A stretch of DNA of 64,000 bases, taken from Pseudazoarcus pumilus (GTDB lineage Bacteria; Pseudomonadota; Gammaproteobacteria; Burkholderiales; Rhodocyclaceae). The DNA is taken from NCBI RefSeq assembly GCF_002872475.1, contig NZ_CP025682.1:2976001-3040000 (forward strand). The letters are read 5' to 3'. The notes below the pieces were generated by a model, which was not told the origin of the DNA, ran no database searches, and was given only the letters and a program-made list of their open reading frames with translations. This document shows, piece by piece, positions 26,503 to 35,756 of the stretch. The position numbers were made by a program, and so were the translations under genes. Each line of letters opens with the position of its first letter. Within the stretch, counting starts at the first letter, position 1.

Positions 26503-27495
26503 TTACATGCCCGCGCCCAGTTCGATGGCCTTGTCGACCAGCTTTCCGCCTTCAGGGACTTCCTTGCCGAACTCCTCATAGACGCCCTTGCTGGCGGCGA
26601 TGAAGGCGTCCTTGTCGGCCTCGTTGACCTGCACGCCGGCCGCCTTGATCTTCTCGAGCAGCTCGCCGTCCAGACGCTCGGCAGACTCATACACGAAGGG
26701 CTGCACGTCCTTGGCCGTTTGCGACAGGATGTCCTGCACTTCCTTGGGCAGCGACTCGAACTTGCGCTTGCCCGCGGTCAGGTAGGCCGGGGTATAGACG
26801 TGGCCGGTCATCGACAGGTACTTCTGCACTTCCTGGAACTTGGACGAGTAGATCTGCGTGAGCGGGTTCTCCTGACCGTCCATCACGCCGGTCTGCAGCG
26901 CGACGAATACCTCGGACAGCGCCATCGGCGACGGGTTGGCGCCATAGGCCTGGAACATCTTCACGCGCCACACGCCCTTCGGGGTGCGCAGCTTCAAACC
27001 CTGCAGATCTTCGGGCTTGTTGATCGGGCGTACGTTGTTGGTGATGTTGCGGAAACCGTTCTCCCACACGCCGAGGATCTTGTAGCCCTTCTCCTCGGCC
27101 ATCGGCGCGAGGCTGGGCCACACGACCTCGCTTTCGATCTTCTTCATGTGGTCGCGGTTCTTGACCAGATACGGCATCTCGAACATGCCGAAGGCGTCGA
27201 CCGTGGACGACATCACCGACGAGGGCAGCGACAGTTCCAGCGTACCCAGACGGAGCTTCTGCATCATCTCCGAGTCCGAACCCTGCTGGCTCGAGCCGAA
27301 CACGACGACCTTGCCGCGATTGCCCAGACGCTCATTGGCGACGCGGGCGAACTCGTTGGCCGAAACCTCGAACAGCGAGCCCGGGCCGCCGACGTGACCG
27401 AGGCGGATTTCAACCTGCGCATGGGCGGTCGCCGTCAGGCCGGCGGCCACCAGCGCAAAGGCCCCTGCGGTGACGATCCTCTTCATCTTGAACAT
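26503..27495 (-). CDS. dctP: TRAP transporter substrate-binding protein (DctP)
   Basis: 330 residues with a cleavable signal peptide (FALVAAGLTATAHA). DctP core: EIRLGHVGGPGSLFEVSANEFA, and the conserved ligand Arg segment DLQGLKLRTPKGVWRVKMF. MDGQENPLTQIYSSKFQEVQ is the diagnostic TRAP motif. It binds an organic acid in the periplasm. Confidence 0.93.
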   Translation of the reverse strand: MFKMKRIVTAGAFALVAAGLTATAHAQVEIRLGHVGGPGSLFEVSANEFARVANERLGNRGKVVVFGSSQQGSDSEMMQKLRLGTLELSLPSSVMSSTVDAFGMFEMPYLVKNRDHMKKIESEVVWPSLAPMAEEKGYKILGVWENGFRNITNNVRPINKPEDLQGLKLRTPKGVWRVKMFQAYGANPSPMALSEVFVALQTGVMDGQENPLTQIYSSKFQEVQKYLSMTGHVYTPAYLTAGKRKFESLPKEVQDILSQTAKDVQPFVYESAERLDGELLEKIKAAGVQVNEADKDAFIAASKGVYEEFGKEVPEGGKLVDKAIELGAGM

Positions 27496-27548
27496 GGTGC
27501 TGTCTCCTCTCTTTGTGAAGTCGTTTTTTTAGTCGTTTCCGACTGCCG

Positions 27549-27602
27549 CGCCGGGGCGAAGCCCGGCGAGGTTCCTGCACGGGGCGGGCAGGCGCCCGCC
27601 CC
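27549..27602 (-). other. Two adjacent stem-loops between the aminotransferase and dctP genes
   Basis: CGCCGGG/CCCGGCG at 27549-27568 and a perfect nine-base stem GGGGCGGGC/GCCCGCCCC at 27581-27602. They lie in the 5' leader of dctP and may separate its mRNA level from that of the aminotransferase gene. Confidence 0.5.
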
Positions 27603-27617
27603 GACCGGCCACTGTTC

Positions 27618-28856
27618 TTACGCCGCGGCCCTGAGTCCGGATTGTTGCGGGTGCGCCATGAAATAGTCCATTGCGGCTTGTACGCCACTGCCGGCGATCT
27701 TCACGCCGGAGAGCTTGAGCCCCATCTCGGCACCCGAGAGCGTCGCCATCAGCGTCAGATCGTTGCAGTCACCCAGGTGGCCGATGCGGAACATGCGCCC
27801 CTTGACCTTGCCCAGACCCATGCCCAGCGACATGTCGAAGCGCTGATAGATGAGGCGACGGATGGCGTCGGCATCCACGCCAGCCGGCGTGATTACACCG
27901 GTGAGCACCGGCGAATACACGGCCGGATCGGCACACTGGATGGGCAGACCCCAGGCATTGACGGCCGCACGCACGCCCGCGCCCCAACGCTGATGACGCG
28001 CGAAGACGTTGTCCAGCCCTTCCTCGAGAATCATCTCGATGGCCTCGTGCAGGCCGTAGAGCAGGTTGGTGTTGGGCGTGTAGGGCCAGTAGCCGGTCTT
28101 GTTCGACTCGAGGATCTCGTCCCACGCCCAGTAGGACTTGGGCATCTTCGATTGCTTGCTGGCCTCGATCGCCTTGGGCGAGATCGCGTTGAAGCTGATG
28201 CCCGGCGGCAGCATGAGGCCTTTCTGCGAACCCGAGATGGTGACGTCCACGCCCCATTCGTCGTGGCGGAAGTCCGCGCAGGCCAGGCCCGAGATGGTGT
28301 CGACCATCAGCAGCGCCGGGTGGCCGGCGGCGTCGATGGCGCGGCGCACTGCGGCGATGTCCGAGGTCGCGCCGGTCGAGGTCTCGTTGTGCACCACGCA
28401 CACGGCGCGAATCTGGTGACTGCTGTCCTCACGCAGACGCTTCTCGATGAGGTCGGCCTGCACGCCGTTGCGCCAGGTCACCGGCAGACCGGTGTCGTCG
28501 GTGCCAGGCAGGGACAGGAACTCGGTCTTCACGCCCAGGCGCGTGGCCATCTTGTGCCACAACGAGGAGAAGTGGCCGGTTTCGTACATCAGCACCAGAT
28601 CGCCCGGACTGGCGACGTTGGCCAGCGCGGCTTCCCACGCGCCGGTACCGGAGGCCGGATAGATGATGACCGGGTGCCTGGTCTTGAAGATCTGCTGAAT
28701 GCCGGCCAAAAGCTTCTGGCCGAGCACGCCGAATTCGGGGCCACGATGGTCGATCGTCGGCAGGCTCATGGCCCGCAGGATGCGATCGGGGACGGGGCTG
28801 GGGCCGGGAATCTGCAGGAAATGCCGGCCGCTGGGATGTGCATCGAGTGTCAACAT
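27618..28856 (-). CDS. Class V aminotransferase (serine/alanine-glyoxylate type)
   Basis: 412 residues. The PLP lysine is K212 in TISGSQKGLMLPPG, with VHNETSTGATSD and MVDTISGLACADFR in the expected places. The family contains serine-glyoxylate, alanine-glyoxylate and ureidoglycine-glyoxylate aminotransferases. The start at 28856 (MLTLDAHPSG) is correct; the frame stays open upstream across the regulator gene, but that part is antisense. It is the first gene of the minus-strand arm, next to GntR-type operator copies. Exact amino donor unknown. Confidence 0.88.
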   Translation of the reverse strand: MLTLDAHPSGRHFLQIPGPSPVPDRILRAMSLPTIDHRGPEFGVLGQKLLAGIQQIFKTRHPVIIYPASGTGAWEAALANVASPGDLVLMYETGHFSSLWHKMATRLGVKTEFLSLPGTDDTGLPVTWRNGVQADLIEKRLREDSSHQIRAVCVVHNETSTGATSDIAAVRRAIDAAGHPALLMVDTISGLACADFRHDEWGVDVTISGSQKGLMLPPGISFNAISPKAIEASKQSKMPKSYWAWDEILESNKTGYWPYTPNTNLLYGLHEAIEMILEEGLDNVFARHQRWGAGVRAAVNAWGLPIQCADPAVYSPVLTGVITPAGVDADAIRRLIYQRFDMSLGMGLGKVKGRMFRIGHLGDCNDLTLMATLSGAEMGLKLSGVKIAGSGVQAAMDYFMAHPQQSGLRAAA

Positions 28857-28886
28857 TGCGAGAGTTCCTCCAAACGGTAGGTTTAG

Positions 28887-28900
28887 TTTTGCATACAAAA
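28887..28900. promoter_or_regulatory. GntR/FCD operator candidate, site 1
   Basis: TTTTGCATACAAAA, near-palindromic (TTTTG....CAAAA arms), 30 bases before the aminotransferase start. An identical 14-base copy lies at 28961-28974 in the same divergent promoter region. The size and form suit the neighbouring FadR-type regulator. Confidence 0.65.
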
Positions 28901-28934
28901 TACGTTTGTCAACCAATAGCTGCTTTTGAGGCGC

Positions 28935-28940
28935 TATAAT
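28935..28940 (+). promoter_or_regulatory. Candidate -10 box for the GntR gene
   Basis: A consensus TATAAT 46 bases before the regulator start and between the two operator copies. No good -35 at 17 bases is seen, so this is tentative. Confidence 0.35.
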
Positions 28941-28960
28941 GTGGTCATCGCAACGCTGCA

Positions 28961-28974
28961 TTTTGCATACAAAA
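28961..28974. promoter_or_regulatory. GntR/FCD operator candidate, site 2
   Basis: Second exact copy of TTTTGCATACAAAA, ending 11 bases before the regulator start codon. Binding here would autorepress the plus-strand operon, while site 1 covers the minus-strand promoter. Confidence 0.65.
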
Positions 28975-28985
28975 CCAGCGAGCCC

Positions 28986-29678
28986 ATGAACAACATCATC
29001 TCCATCCCGCGTCAGTCGCTGCACCAGGAAGTGGCCAACCGCCTGCGCCAGCGAATCATCGAAGGCGAACTCGACCCCGGCACCAAGCTCAACGAGCGCG
29101 AGCTGTGCGAAGTCATGAACGTGTCGCGCACCCCGCTGCGCGAGGCGGTCAAGATGCTCGCCGCCGAGGGCCTGGTGGAACTGCTGCCCAACCGCGGCGC
29201 GGTCGTCGCGCGGCTCAGCGAGCAGGACGTGCTCGACACCTTCGAGGTCATCGCCGGGCTCGAAGGCCTGTCCGGCGAACTGGCCGCAGCACGCATCACT
29301 GCGGAAGAGCTGACCGAGATCCGCGCACTGCAGTACGAGATGCGCGCGGCCCACGCGCGGCGCGACCTGCCCGCCTACTACGGCCTGAACGCGCGCATCC
29401 ACGAACTCATCAACGCCGCCGCGCGCAACCCGGTGCTCACCCAGACCTGGCGCAACGTCAACGCCCGCCTGCAGGTGATGCGCTTTCGTTCCAACCTCGA
29501 CGGCACCAAGTGGGATCAGGCGCTCGAAGAGCACGAACGCATGGTCGAGATGCTCGCCGAACGCGACGCAGCCGGCCTGCGCAAGTTGCTGATCGGCCAC
29601 CTGATGGTCAAGCGCGACACCGTCATCGAACTGATGCGCGCCGGCAGGCTGTATCAGAAGCAGAAGGAAAACGCATGA
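28986..29678 (+). CDS. GntR-family transcriptional regulator (FadR/FCD subfamily)
   Basis: 230 residues. Winged helix at about 10-75 (KLNERELCEVMNVSRTPLRE, LPNRGAVVARLS), then an all-helical FCD domain with the likely metal/ligand residues in LNARIHELI and the late LIGHLMVKRD. The start at 28986 is just after operator site 2. Its stop overlaps the next gene by ATGA. It most likely represses both arms of the catabolic locus until an organic acid binds. Confidence 0.92.
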   Translation: MNNIISIPRQSLHQEVANRLRQRIIEGELDPGTKLNERELCEVMNVSRTPLREAVKMLAAEGLVELLPNRGAVVARLSEQDVLDTFEVIAGLEGLSGELAAARITAEELTEIRALQYEMRAAHARRDLPAYYGLNARIHELINAAARNPVLTQTWRNVNARLQVMRFRSNLDGTKWDQALEEHERMVEMLAERDAAGLRKLLIGHLMVKRDTVIELMRAGRLYQKQKENA

Positions 29679-32600
29679 ACAAGCCGCTGCCGCTCAACGT
29701 CACACGCGAGAACGCGCACACGGCCAGCGAGGAGATCGCGCGGCGCGCCACCCCGGAAGCGGCCGATCTGGCGCGCCGTCTGGCGCGCGAGACCACCGGC
29801 GAGGTGCTCTTCGATGCGGCCTCACGCGGGCGCTACGCCACCGACGCGTCGATCTACGAAGTCATTCCCGCCGGCGTCTTCGTGCCCAAGACGCAGCAGG
29901 ACGTCGCGCTCGCGATCGACATCGCGCGCGACCTCAAGGTGCCGCTCACCCCGCGCGGCGGCGGCACCTCGCAATGCGGCCAGACGGTCGGTGCCGGGCT
30001 GGTCATCGACAATTCCAAGTACCTGCGCAAGGTGCTCGACTTCGACGCCGAGGAAGGCGTGATCGAAGTCGAACCGGGCATGGTGCTCGACCATCTGAAC
30101 GGGCGGCTCAAGCCGCACGGGCTGTGGTATCCGGTCGACGTATCCACCGGCGCGCAGGCCACGCTCGGTGGCATGGCCGGCAACAACTCCTGCGGCAGCC
30201 GCTCCATTGCCTACGGCAACATGGTGCACAACGTGCTGGGCATGAACGTCTGGCTGGCCGACGGCGGCGAGCTCGCCCTCGGCCCGGTCGATACGCTGGG
30301 CGAGCGCGAACGCGAACTCGCCGGCTTCGTACGCAACCTCGCCGACGAGTTGCGCCCCGAGATCGAGCAGATGTGGCCGCGCGTAATGCGTCGCGTGGCC
30401 GGCTACAACCTCGACATCTTCCATCCGATGAGCGAGAAGCCGTACACCGCCGACGGCAGCGTCAATCTGGCGCACCTGCTGGTCGGCTCCGAGGGCACGC
30501 TGGCGGTGACCCGCAGCCTGCGCCTCAAGCTCTCGCCGCTGGCCGGCTCCAAGGTGCTGGGGGTGGTGAATTTCCCGACCTTCCACAAGGCGATGGACTC
30601 GGCCCAGCACATCGTCAAGCTGGGTCCCACCGCGGTGGAACTGGTCGACCGCACGATGATCGAGCTGGCCATCGCCAACCCGGCCTTCCGTCCGGTCATC
30701 GAGACCGCGTTGATCGGTCGCCCCGATGCCATCCTGCTGGTCGAGTTCGCCGGCGACGACCGCGCCGCCCTGCTGCGCCAGCTCGACGGGCTGGTGGAAC
30801 TGATGGGCGAACTGGGGCTGCCCGGCAGCGTAGTCGAGATGCCCGAAGAAGCCTCGCAGAAGGCCCTGTGGGAAGTGCGCAAGGCCGGGCTCAACATCAT
30901 GATGAGCCTCAAGGGCGACGGCAAGCCGGTGTCCTTCATCGAGGACTGTGCGGTGCCGCTGGAGCATCTGGCCGAATACACCGACGCGCTCACCGAAGTC
31001 TTCGCCCGCCACGGCACGCGCGGCACCTGGTATGCCCATGCCTCGGTGGGCACGCTGCACGTGCGCCCCATCCTCGACATGCGCCGTGACGGCGCCATCA
31101 AGATGCGCGCCATCGCCGAGGAAGCGGCCGAACTGGTGCGTCGCTACCGCGGCGCCTACAGCGGCGAACACGGCGACGGCCTGTGCCGCGGCGAATGGAT
31201 CGAATGGCAGTTCGGGCCGCGTATCAATGAGGCCTTCCGCGCCATCAAGCGTCACCTCGACCCGAACGGCCTGATGAACCCGGGGCGCATCATCGATCCG
31301 CCGCGCATGGACGACGCGCGCCTGTTCCGCTACCCGCCCGAGTACCGCACGATCCCGCTGACGCCGGTATTCGACTGGTCCGCCTGGAACGTACAAAACG
31401 ACCCCAAGACCGAAACCACCACCGCACCGGGCACCGGCGGCGACCTCACCGGCGGCTTCGCCAAGGCCGTCGAGATGTGCAACAACAACGGCCACTGCCG
31501 CAAGTTCGACGTCGGCACGATGTGCCCGAGCTACCGCGTAACCCGTGACGAGATCCATCTGACGCGGGGTCGCGCCAATACCCTGCGCATGGCCCTGTCG
31601 GGCCGCCTGGGCGAGGACGCGCTCACCGGCGACGCGGTGAAGGAGGCACTCGACCTGTGCGTGGGCTGCAAGGGCTGCAAGCGCGACTGCCCCACCGGCG
31701 TCGACATGGCGAAAATGAAATACGAAGTGCAGGCGCAGCGGCGCGTGCGCTACGGTATCGCGTTCAAGGACCGGCTGATCGCGCAGATTCCCGACTACGC
31801 GAATCTCGCCAGCCGAGTGCCGTGGCTGTTCAACCTGCGTGACCGCATTCCCGGTCTGGCGAAACTCACCGAGCGCTGGCTCGGGCTGTCGGCCAGACGC
31901 AGTCTGCCCAAGTGGCGACGCGACACCTTCTGGCGCGAGGCGCGCAAGCTGCGGCTTGCCAGCCGTGACGAGGTGCTGGCCTCGGACAAGGGCGTGGTGC
32001 TGTTCGTCGATACCTTCAACGGCTTCCTCGATTCGGAGAACGCCGTGGCCGCGGTGCGCGTGCTGCAGGCGGCCGGCTACAGCGTGCATGCCGCGCGTGC
32101 CGGCAGTGGCGCCAACCTGTGTTGCGGCCGCACCTATCTGGCCGCCGGCATGGCCGACGAAGCGCGCGCCAAGGGGCGCGAGCTGATCGACGCGATGCTG
32201 CCCTTCGCCCAGCGCGGCATGGCCATCGTCGGCCTGGAGCCCTCCTGCCTGCTGGCCCTGCGCGACGAACTGCTGGTGATGGGTTTTGGCGAACCGGCGA
32301 AGATCGTCGCGAGCCGCGCCGTGCTGCTCGAGGAATTCATCGCGCGGGAGGCGCGCGAGGGCCGCTTCGCCGTGAAGCTGCGCCCCGCCGCCAGGCCGAT
32401 CAAGGTGCACGGCCACTGTCACCAGAAGGCCTTCGCCGCGGTCACGCCGATCATGGAGGTGCTGCGCCTGATCCCGGACGCGCAACCCGAGCTGATCGAA
32501 TCCTCCTGCTGCGGCATGGCCGGCGCTTTCGGCTACGAGGCGTCGCACTACGACGTGTCGATGAAGATGGCCGAGTTGTCCCTGCTGCCAGCGGTGCGCT

Positions 32601-32716
32601 CGGCACCGGACGCGATCATCGTCGCCGACGGCACCAGTTGCCGCCACCAGATCGCCGACGGCGCGGCGCGCGAGGCACGTCACGTCGCGCGCGTGCTCGC
32701 CGATCACCTGAACTGA
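29675..32716 (+). CDS. FAD- and Fe-S-containing D-2-hydroxyacid dehydrogenase (D-lactate / D-2-hydroxyglutarate type)
   Basis: 1013 residues. N-terminal FAD-binding domain (PLTPRGGGTSQCGQTVGAG at about 89-107, GGMAGNNSCGSRS) and FAD-linked C-terminal domain (GTWYAHASVGTLHVRP, YSGEHGDGLCRGEW). Then a 4Fe-4S pair of clusters (CVGCKGCKRDCPTG) and two CCG domains (GANLCCGRTYLA, ESSCCGMAGAFGY). This is the fused Dld/GlcD-GlcF architecture that oxidises D-2-hydroxyacids and passes electrons to quinone. It is translationally coupled to the regulator. Substrate unknown; D-lactate, D-2-hydroxyglutarate or a D-malate-like acid are options. Confidence 0.9.
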   Translation: MNKPLPLNVTRENAHTASEEIARRATPEAADLARRLARETTGEVLFDAASRGRYATDASIYEVIPAGVFVPKTQQDVALAIDIARDLKVPLTPRGGGTSQCGQTVGAGLVIDNSKYLRKVLDFDAEEGVIEVEPGMVLDHLNGRLKPHGLWYPVDVSTGAQATLGGMAGNNSCGSRSIAYGNMVHNVLGMNVWLADGGELALGPVDTLGERERELAGFVRNLADELRPEIEQMWPRVMRRVAGYNLDIFHPMSEKPYTADGSVNLAHLLVGSEGTLAVTRSLRLKLSPLAGSKVLGVVNFPTFHKAMDSAQHIVKLGPTAVELVDRTMIELAIANPAFRPVIETALIGRPDAILLVEFAGDDRAALLRQLDGLVELMGELGLPGSVVEMPEEASQKALWEVRKAGLNIMMSLKGDGKPVSFIEDCAVPLEHLAEYTDALTEVFARHGTRGTWYAHASVGTLHVRPILDMRRDGAIKMRAIAEEAAELVRRYRGAYSGEHGDGLCRGEWIEWQFGPRINEAFRAIKRHLDPNGLMNPGRIIDPPRMDDARLFRYPPEYRTIPLTPVFDWSAWNVQNDPKTETTTAPGTGGDLTGGFAKAVEMCNNNGHCRKFDVGTMCPSYRVTRDEIHLTRGRANTLRMALSGRLGEDALTGDAVKEALDLCVGCKGCKRDCPTGVDMAKMKYEVQAQRRVRYGIAFKDRLIAQIPDYANLASRVPWLFNLRDRIPGLAKLTERWLGLSARRSLPKWRRDTFWREARKLRLASRDEVLASDKGVVLFVDTFNGFLDSENAVAAVRVLQAAGYSVHAARAGSGANLCCGRTYLAAGMADEARAKGRELIDAMLPFAQRGMAIVGLEPSCLLALRDELLVMGFGEPAKIVASRAVLLEEFIAREAREGRFAVKLRPAARPIKVHGHCHQKAFAAVTPIMEVLRLIPDAQPELIESSCCGMAGAFGYEASHYDVSMKMAELSLLPAVRSAPDAIIVADGTSCRHQIADGAAREARHVARVLADHLN

Positions 32717-32800
32717 GGTCGTTTCGGGCGCGCACGGTTTGACCACGCGCGCCCGGCCGATCGATACTCCGATCCCCGGAAACGAGAGCCCCTGCCCGAG

Positions 32801-34318
32801 ATGTCCGATCAGAACCTGTACCTGACCCTCAAGAGCGGCTTCCCCGCCTCCCCCGACGCGCCGGCCCTGGAAACCGAATCCGGCGCCGTCCACAGCTACG
32901 GCGATCTCGAGCGCGCGAGCGCGCGCTACGCCAACATGATCGCCTCGCTCGGCCTGGTGCCGGGCGACCGCGTCGTGGTGCAGATCGAAAAGTCGCCCGA
33001 GGCGCTGTTCCTGTATCTGGCCTGTCTGCGCGCGGGCGTGATCTTCGTGCCGCTCAATTCGGCCTATCGTCGCAAGGAAATGGCCTATTTCCTCGGCGAC
33101 GCCGAACCGCGGCTGGTGGTGTGCAGCCCGGCGCACGAGGACCAGTTCCTCGATCTCGCCGCCGAGGCCGGCAACCCGGCGGTGCTGACCCTGGGCGACC
33201 ACGGCGACGGCTCGGCCTCCGAGCGCGCCTCGACCATGCCGGACCATTTCGACACGGTGGCGCGCAGCGGTGACGATCTGGCCTGCATCCTGTACACCTC
33301 CGGCACCACGGGTCGCTCCAAGGGGGCGATGCTGACCCATCGCAACCTCGCATCCAACGCACAGACCCTGCACGAATACTGGGGTTTCGTTCCCGGCGAC
33401 GTGCTCCTGCACGTGCTGCCCATCTTCCACGCCCACGGTCTGTTCGTGGCCTGTCACTGCGCACTGCTCAACGGCAGCCTGATGCTGTGGCAGCCGCGCT
33501 TCGACGTCGACCGCGTGATCGAGCTGCTGCCGCGCGCGAGCGTCTTCATGGGCGTGCCCACGCTGTACACGCGACTGCTCGAGCAGGAAGGCTTCGATCG
33601 CGCGCTGTGCGGCCACATTCGCCTGTTCGTCTCCGGCTCGGCGCCCCTGCTGTCGGAAACCCATCGCGAATTCGAACGACGCACCGGCCAGGCCATCCTC
33701 GAGCGCTACGGCATGACCGAGACGGTGATGCTCACTTCCAACCCGTATGAGGGCGAACGCCGCGCCGGCACGGTGGGCTTTCCGCTGCCCGGGGTGGAAC
33801 TGCGCATCGTCGACAACGATGGCAAGGAAGTCCCGCAGGGCGAGACCGGCCACGTGCAGGTGCGCGGCCCCAACGTGTTCCCCGGCTACTGGCGCATGCC
33901 GGAGAAGACCGCCGAGGAGTTCACCGACGACGGTTTCTTCCGCACCGGTGACCTGGGCACCATCGACGAGCGCGGCTACGTGCATCTGGTCGGGCGCAGC
34001 AAGGACCTCATCATCACCGGCGGCTACAACGTGTACCCCAAGGAGATCGAGGGCTGGATCGACGATCTCGACGGCGTCAAGGAATCGGCCGTGATCGGCC
34101 TGCCGCACCCGGACTTCGGCGAGGCCGTGGCCGCGGTGATCGTGCCGGAAGCCGGCGCCGGGCTCGACGAGGCCACGGTCATCGCGCGACTCAAGGCGGA
34201 TCTGGCCAATTTCAAGGTACCCAAGCGCGTGTTCTTCCTCCCGGAGCTTCCACGCAATACCATGGGAAAGGTGCAGAAGAACGTATTGCGCGATACCTTT
34301 GCACGACAGATGAACTGA
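32801..34318 (+). CDS. matB: Malonyl-CoA synthetase-like acyl-CoA ligase (MatB family)
   Basis: 505 residues. AMP-binding motif YTSGTTGRSKGAMLTHRN, HVLPIFHAHGLFVACH (the MatB-type pocket with HAHG), ERYGMTETVMLTSNPY, and the catalytic Lys segment LPRNTMGKVQKN. It activates malonate or methylmalonate with ATP and CoA. It is 84 bases downstream of the dehydrogenase in the plus-strand arm and probably supplies a CoA ester to the pathway. Confidence 0.85.
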   Translation: MSDQNLYLTLKSGFPASPDAPALETESGAVHSYGDLERASARYANMIASLGLVPGDRVVVQIEKSPEALFLYLACLRAGVIFVPLNSAYRRKEMAYFLGDAEPRLVVCSPAHEDQFLDLAAEAGNPAVLTLGDHGDGSASERASTMPDHFDTVARSGDDLACILYTSGTTGRSKGAMLTHRNLASNAQTLHEYWGFVPGDVLLHVLPIFHAHGLFVACHCALLNGSLMLWQPRFDVDRVIELLPRASVFMGVPTLYTRLLEQEGFDRALCGHIRLFVSGSAPLLSETHREFERRTGQAILERYGMTETVMLTSNPYEGERRAGTVGFPLPGVELRIVDNDGKEVPQGETGHVQVRGPNVFPGYWRMPEKTAEEFTDDGFFRTGDLGTIDERGYVHLVGRSKDLIITGGYNVYPKEIEGWIDDLDGVKESAVIGLPHPDFGEAVAAVIVPEAGAGLDEATVIARLKADLANFKVPKRVFFLPELPRNTMGKVQKNVLRDTFARQMN

Positions 34319-34345
34319 GCCGGATTCACCGGCGGGGAGACACAC

Positions 34346-35113
34346 ATGGACAAACAAGCAATCCAACAGGCGGCCCAGGCATTGCTCGACGCGCGTGCGC
34401 GCGGCGTGATGCTGCAGCAGCTTCCGCGCGGCTGCGAACCCGCGGACTTCGCCGAGGCCTACGAGATCCAGGACGCCGTGTCCGAGGCACTGGGCGCGGT
34501 CGGCGGCTGGAAGGTCGGCGCCAAGGAGCCCGGCGCCGAGCCCACCTGCGCGCCGATTCCGACCTCCGCGATCCACGAGTCGGGCTTCAAGATGCCCGCC
34601 TACACGGCCGGCCAGTGCGGCATCGAATGCGAGATCGCGGTGCGCATGAAGCACGACCTGCCGCCGCGCGGCCGCCCCTACGAGCACGACGAGGTGATGG
34701 CGGCGATCGAATCGGTGCATCCGGCCTTCGAGATCGTCACCTACCGCATCGCCGCCCATGCCCACGTGAGCCGCGTGACGCTGGCCACCGACGCCTTCGG
34801 CAACGGCGCCTTCGTATACGGCGACGGTCGTCCGGATCTGGTCGGCATGGACCAGACCACGCAACAGGCGATGCTCGACGTCGACGGCGAACGCTGGGTG
34901 GAGAAGACGGGCGGCAACCCGGCAGGCGACGTGTTCCGTCTGGTCACGTGGCTCGCCAACCACGTCGTGGTGCGTGCCGGTGGCCTCAAGGCCGGCCAGT
35001 TCGTCACCACCGGCAGCTGCACCGGCATGCTCTTCGTCGACGGCGGCGAGGAACTGCGCGCCGACTTCCCCGGCCTGGGCGTGGTCGAAATGTCGATCGG
35101 CTTGAAGTCCTGA
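34346..35113 (+). CDS. 2-keto-4-pentenoate hydratase-like protein (FAH superfamily)
   Basis: 255 residues of the MhpD/4-oxalocrotonate decarboxylase group. [10 protein letters not shown], metal ligands in [11 protein letters not shown] (two Glu), and the tail [20 protein letters not shown]. Family members add water to, or decarboxylate, 2-oxo-acids with a divalent metal. Last gene of the plus-strand arm; the true substrate is unknown. Confidence 0.85.
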   Translation: MDKQAIQQAAQALLDARARGVMLQQLPRGCEPADFAEAYEIQDAVSEALGAVGGWKVGAKEPGAEPTCAPIPTSAIHESGFKMPAYTAGQCGIECEIAVRMKHDLPPRGRPYEHDEVMAAIESVHPAFEIVTYRIAAHAHVSRVTLATDAFGNGAFVYGDGRPDLVGMDQTTQQAMLDVDGERWVEKTGGNPAGDVFRLVTWLANHVVVRAGGLKAGQFVTTGSCTGMLFVDGGEELRADFPGLGVVEMSIGLKS

Positions 35114-35162
35114 GCGTTGCGGGCGCGGGCTCGTCCCGCGCCGCCCCCGTGGAGGCGAGCCG

Positions 35163-35687
35163 ATGCCCGTCCGACCGATCCTGAAGATGGGCGATGCGCG
35201 CCTGCTGGTGCCGGCCGAGCCGGTCACCGAATTCGACACGCCCGAACTGCACGCGCTGATCGCGGACATGTTCGACACCATGGCCGATGCCGGCGGTGTC
35301 GGCCTGGCCGCACCGCAGATCGGCGTCGGCCTGCAGCTCGTCATCATGGGTTTCGAAGAAAGCGAGCGCTACCCCGACGCCGAGCCCGTGCCGCAGACCA
35401 TCCTGCTCAACCCGGTCATCACGCCACTGTCGGACGACATGGAAGATGGCTGGGAGGGCTGTCTGTCGGTGCCGGGAATGCGCGGCCTGGTGCCGCGTTA
35501 CACGCATGTCCGCTACACCGGCTTCACGCCGCAGGGCGAGCCCATCGACCGTACGGTGGATGGCTTCCACGCACGCGTCGTGCAGCACGAATGCGACCAC
35601 CTGATCGGCATGCTCTACCCCATGCGCATCCGCGACATGACGAAGTTCGGCTTCACCGAGGTGCTGTTCCCGTCCCGCAGGGACTGA
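35163..35687 (+). CDS. def: Peptide deformylase
   Basis: 174 residues. All three motifs are present: [10 protein letters not shown] at 45-54, EGCLS at 98-102 (metal Cys100) and HECDH at 142-146. It removes the formyl group from nascent proteins. GGAGG precedes the ATG. It is not paired with fmt here, so it may be a second def copy. Confidence 0.93.
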   Translation: MPVRPILKMGDARLLVPAEPVTEFDTPELHALIADMFDTMADAGGVGLAAPQIGVGLQLVIMGFEESERYPDAEPVPQTILLNPVITPLSDDMEDGWEGCLSVPGMRGLVPRYTHVRYTGFTPQGEPIDRTVDGFHARVVQHECDHLIGMLYPMRIRDMTKFGFTEVLFPSRRD

Positions 35688-35756
35688 ACCCTCTGCGCAG
35701 CAGACACTCCACCCAGTCCCTGCGCTACGGCGTGACCACGCACCCAAGCCTCGCCG

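Noticed and set aside
29822-35347. Very long open frame on the minus strand
   Set aside because: It runs antisense to four convincing genes (dehydrogenase, matB, hydratase, def) and has the His/Arg/Gly-rich composition of a GC-rich shadow frame with no family signature.
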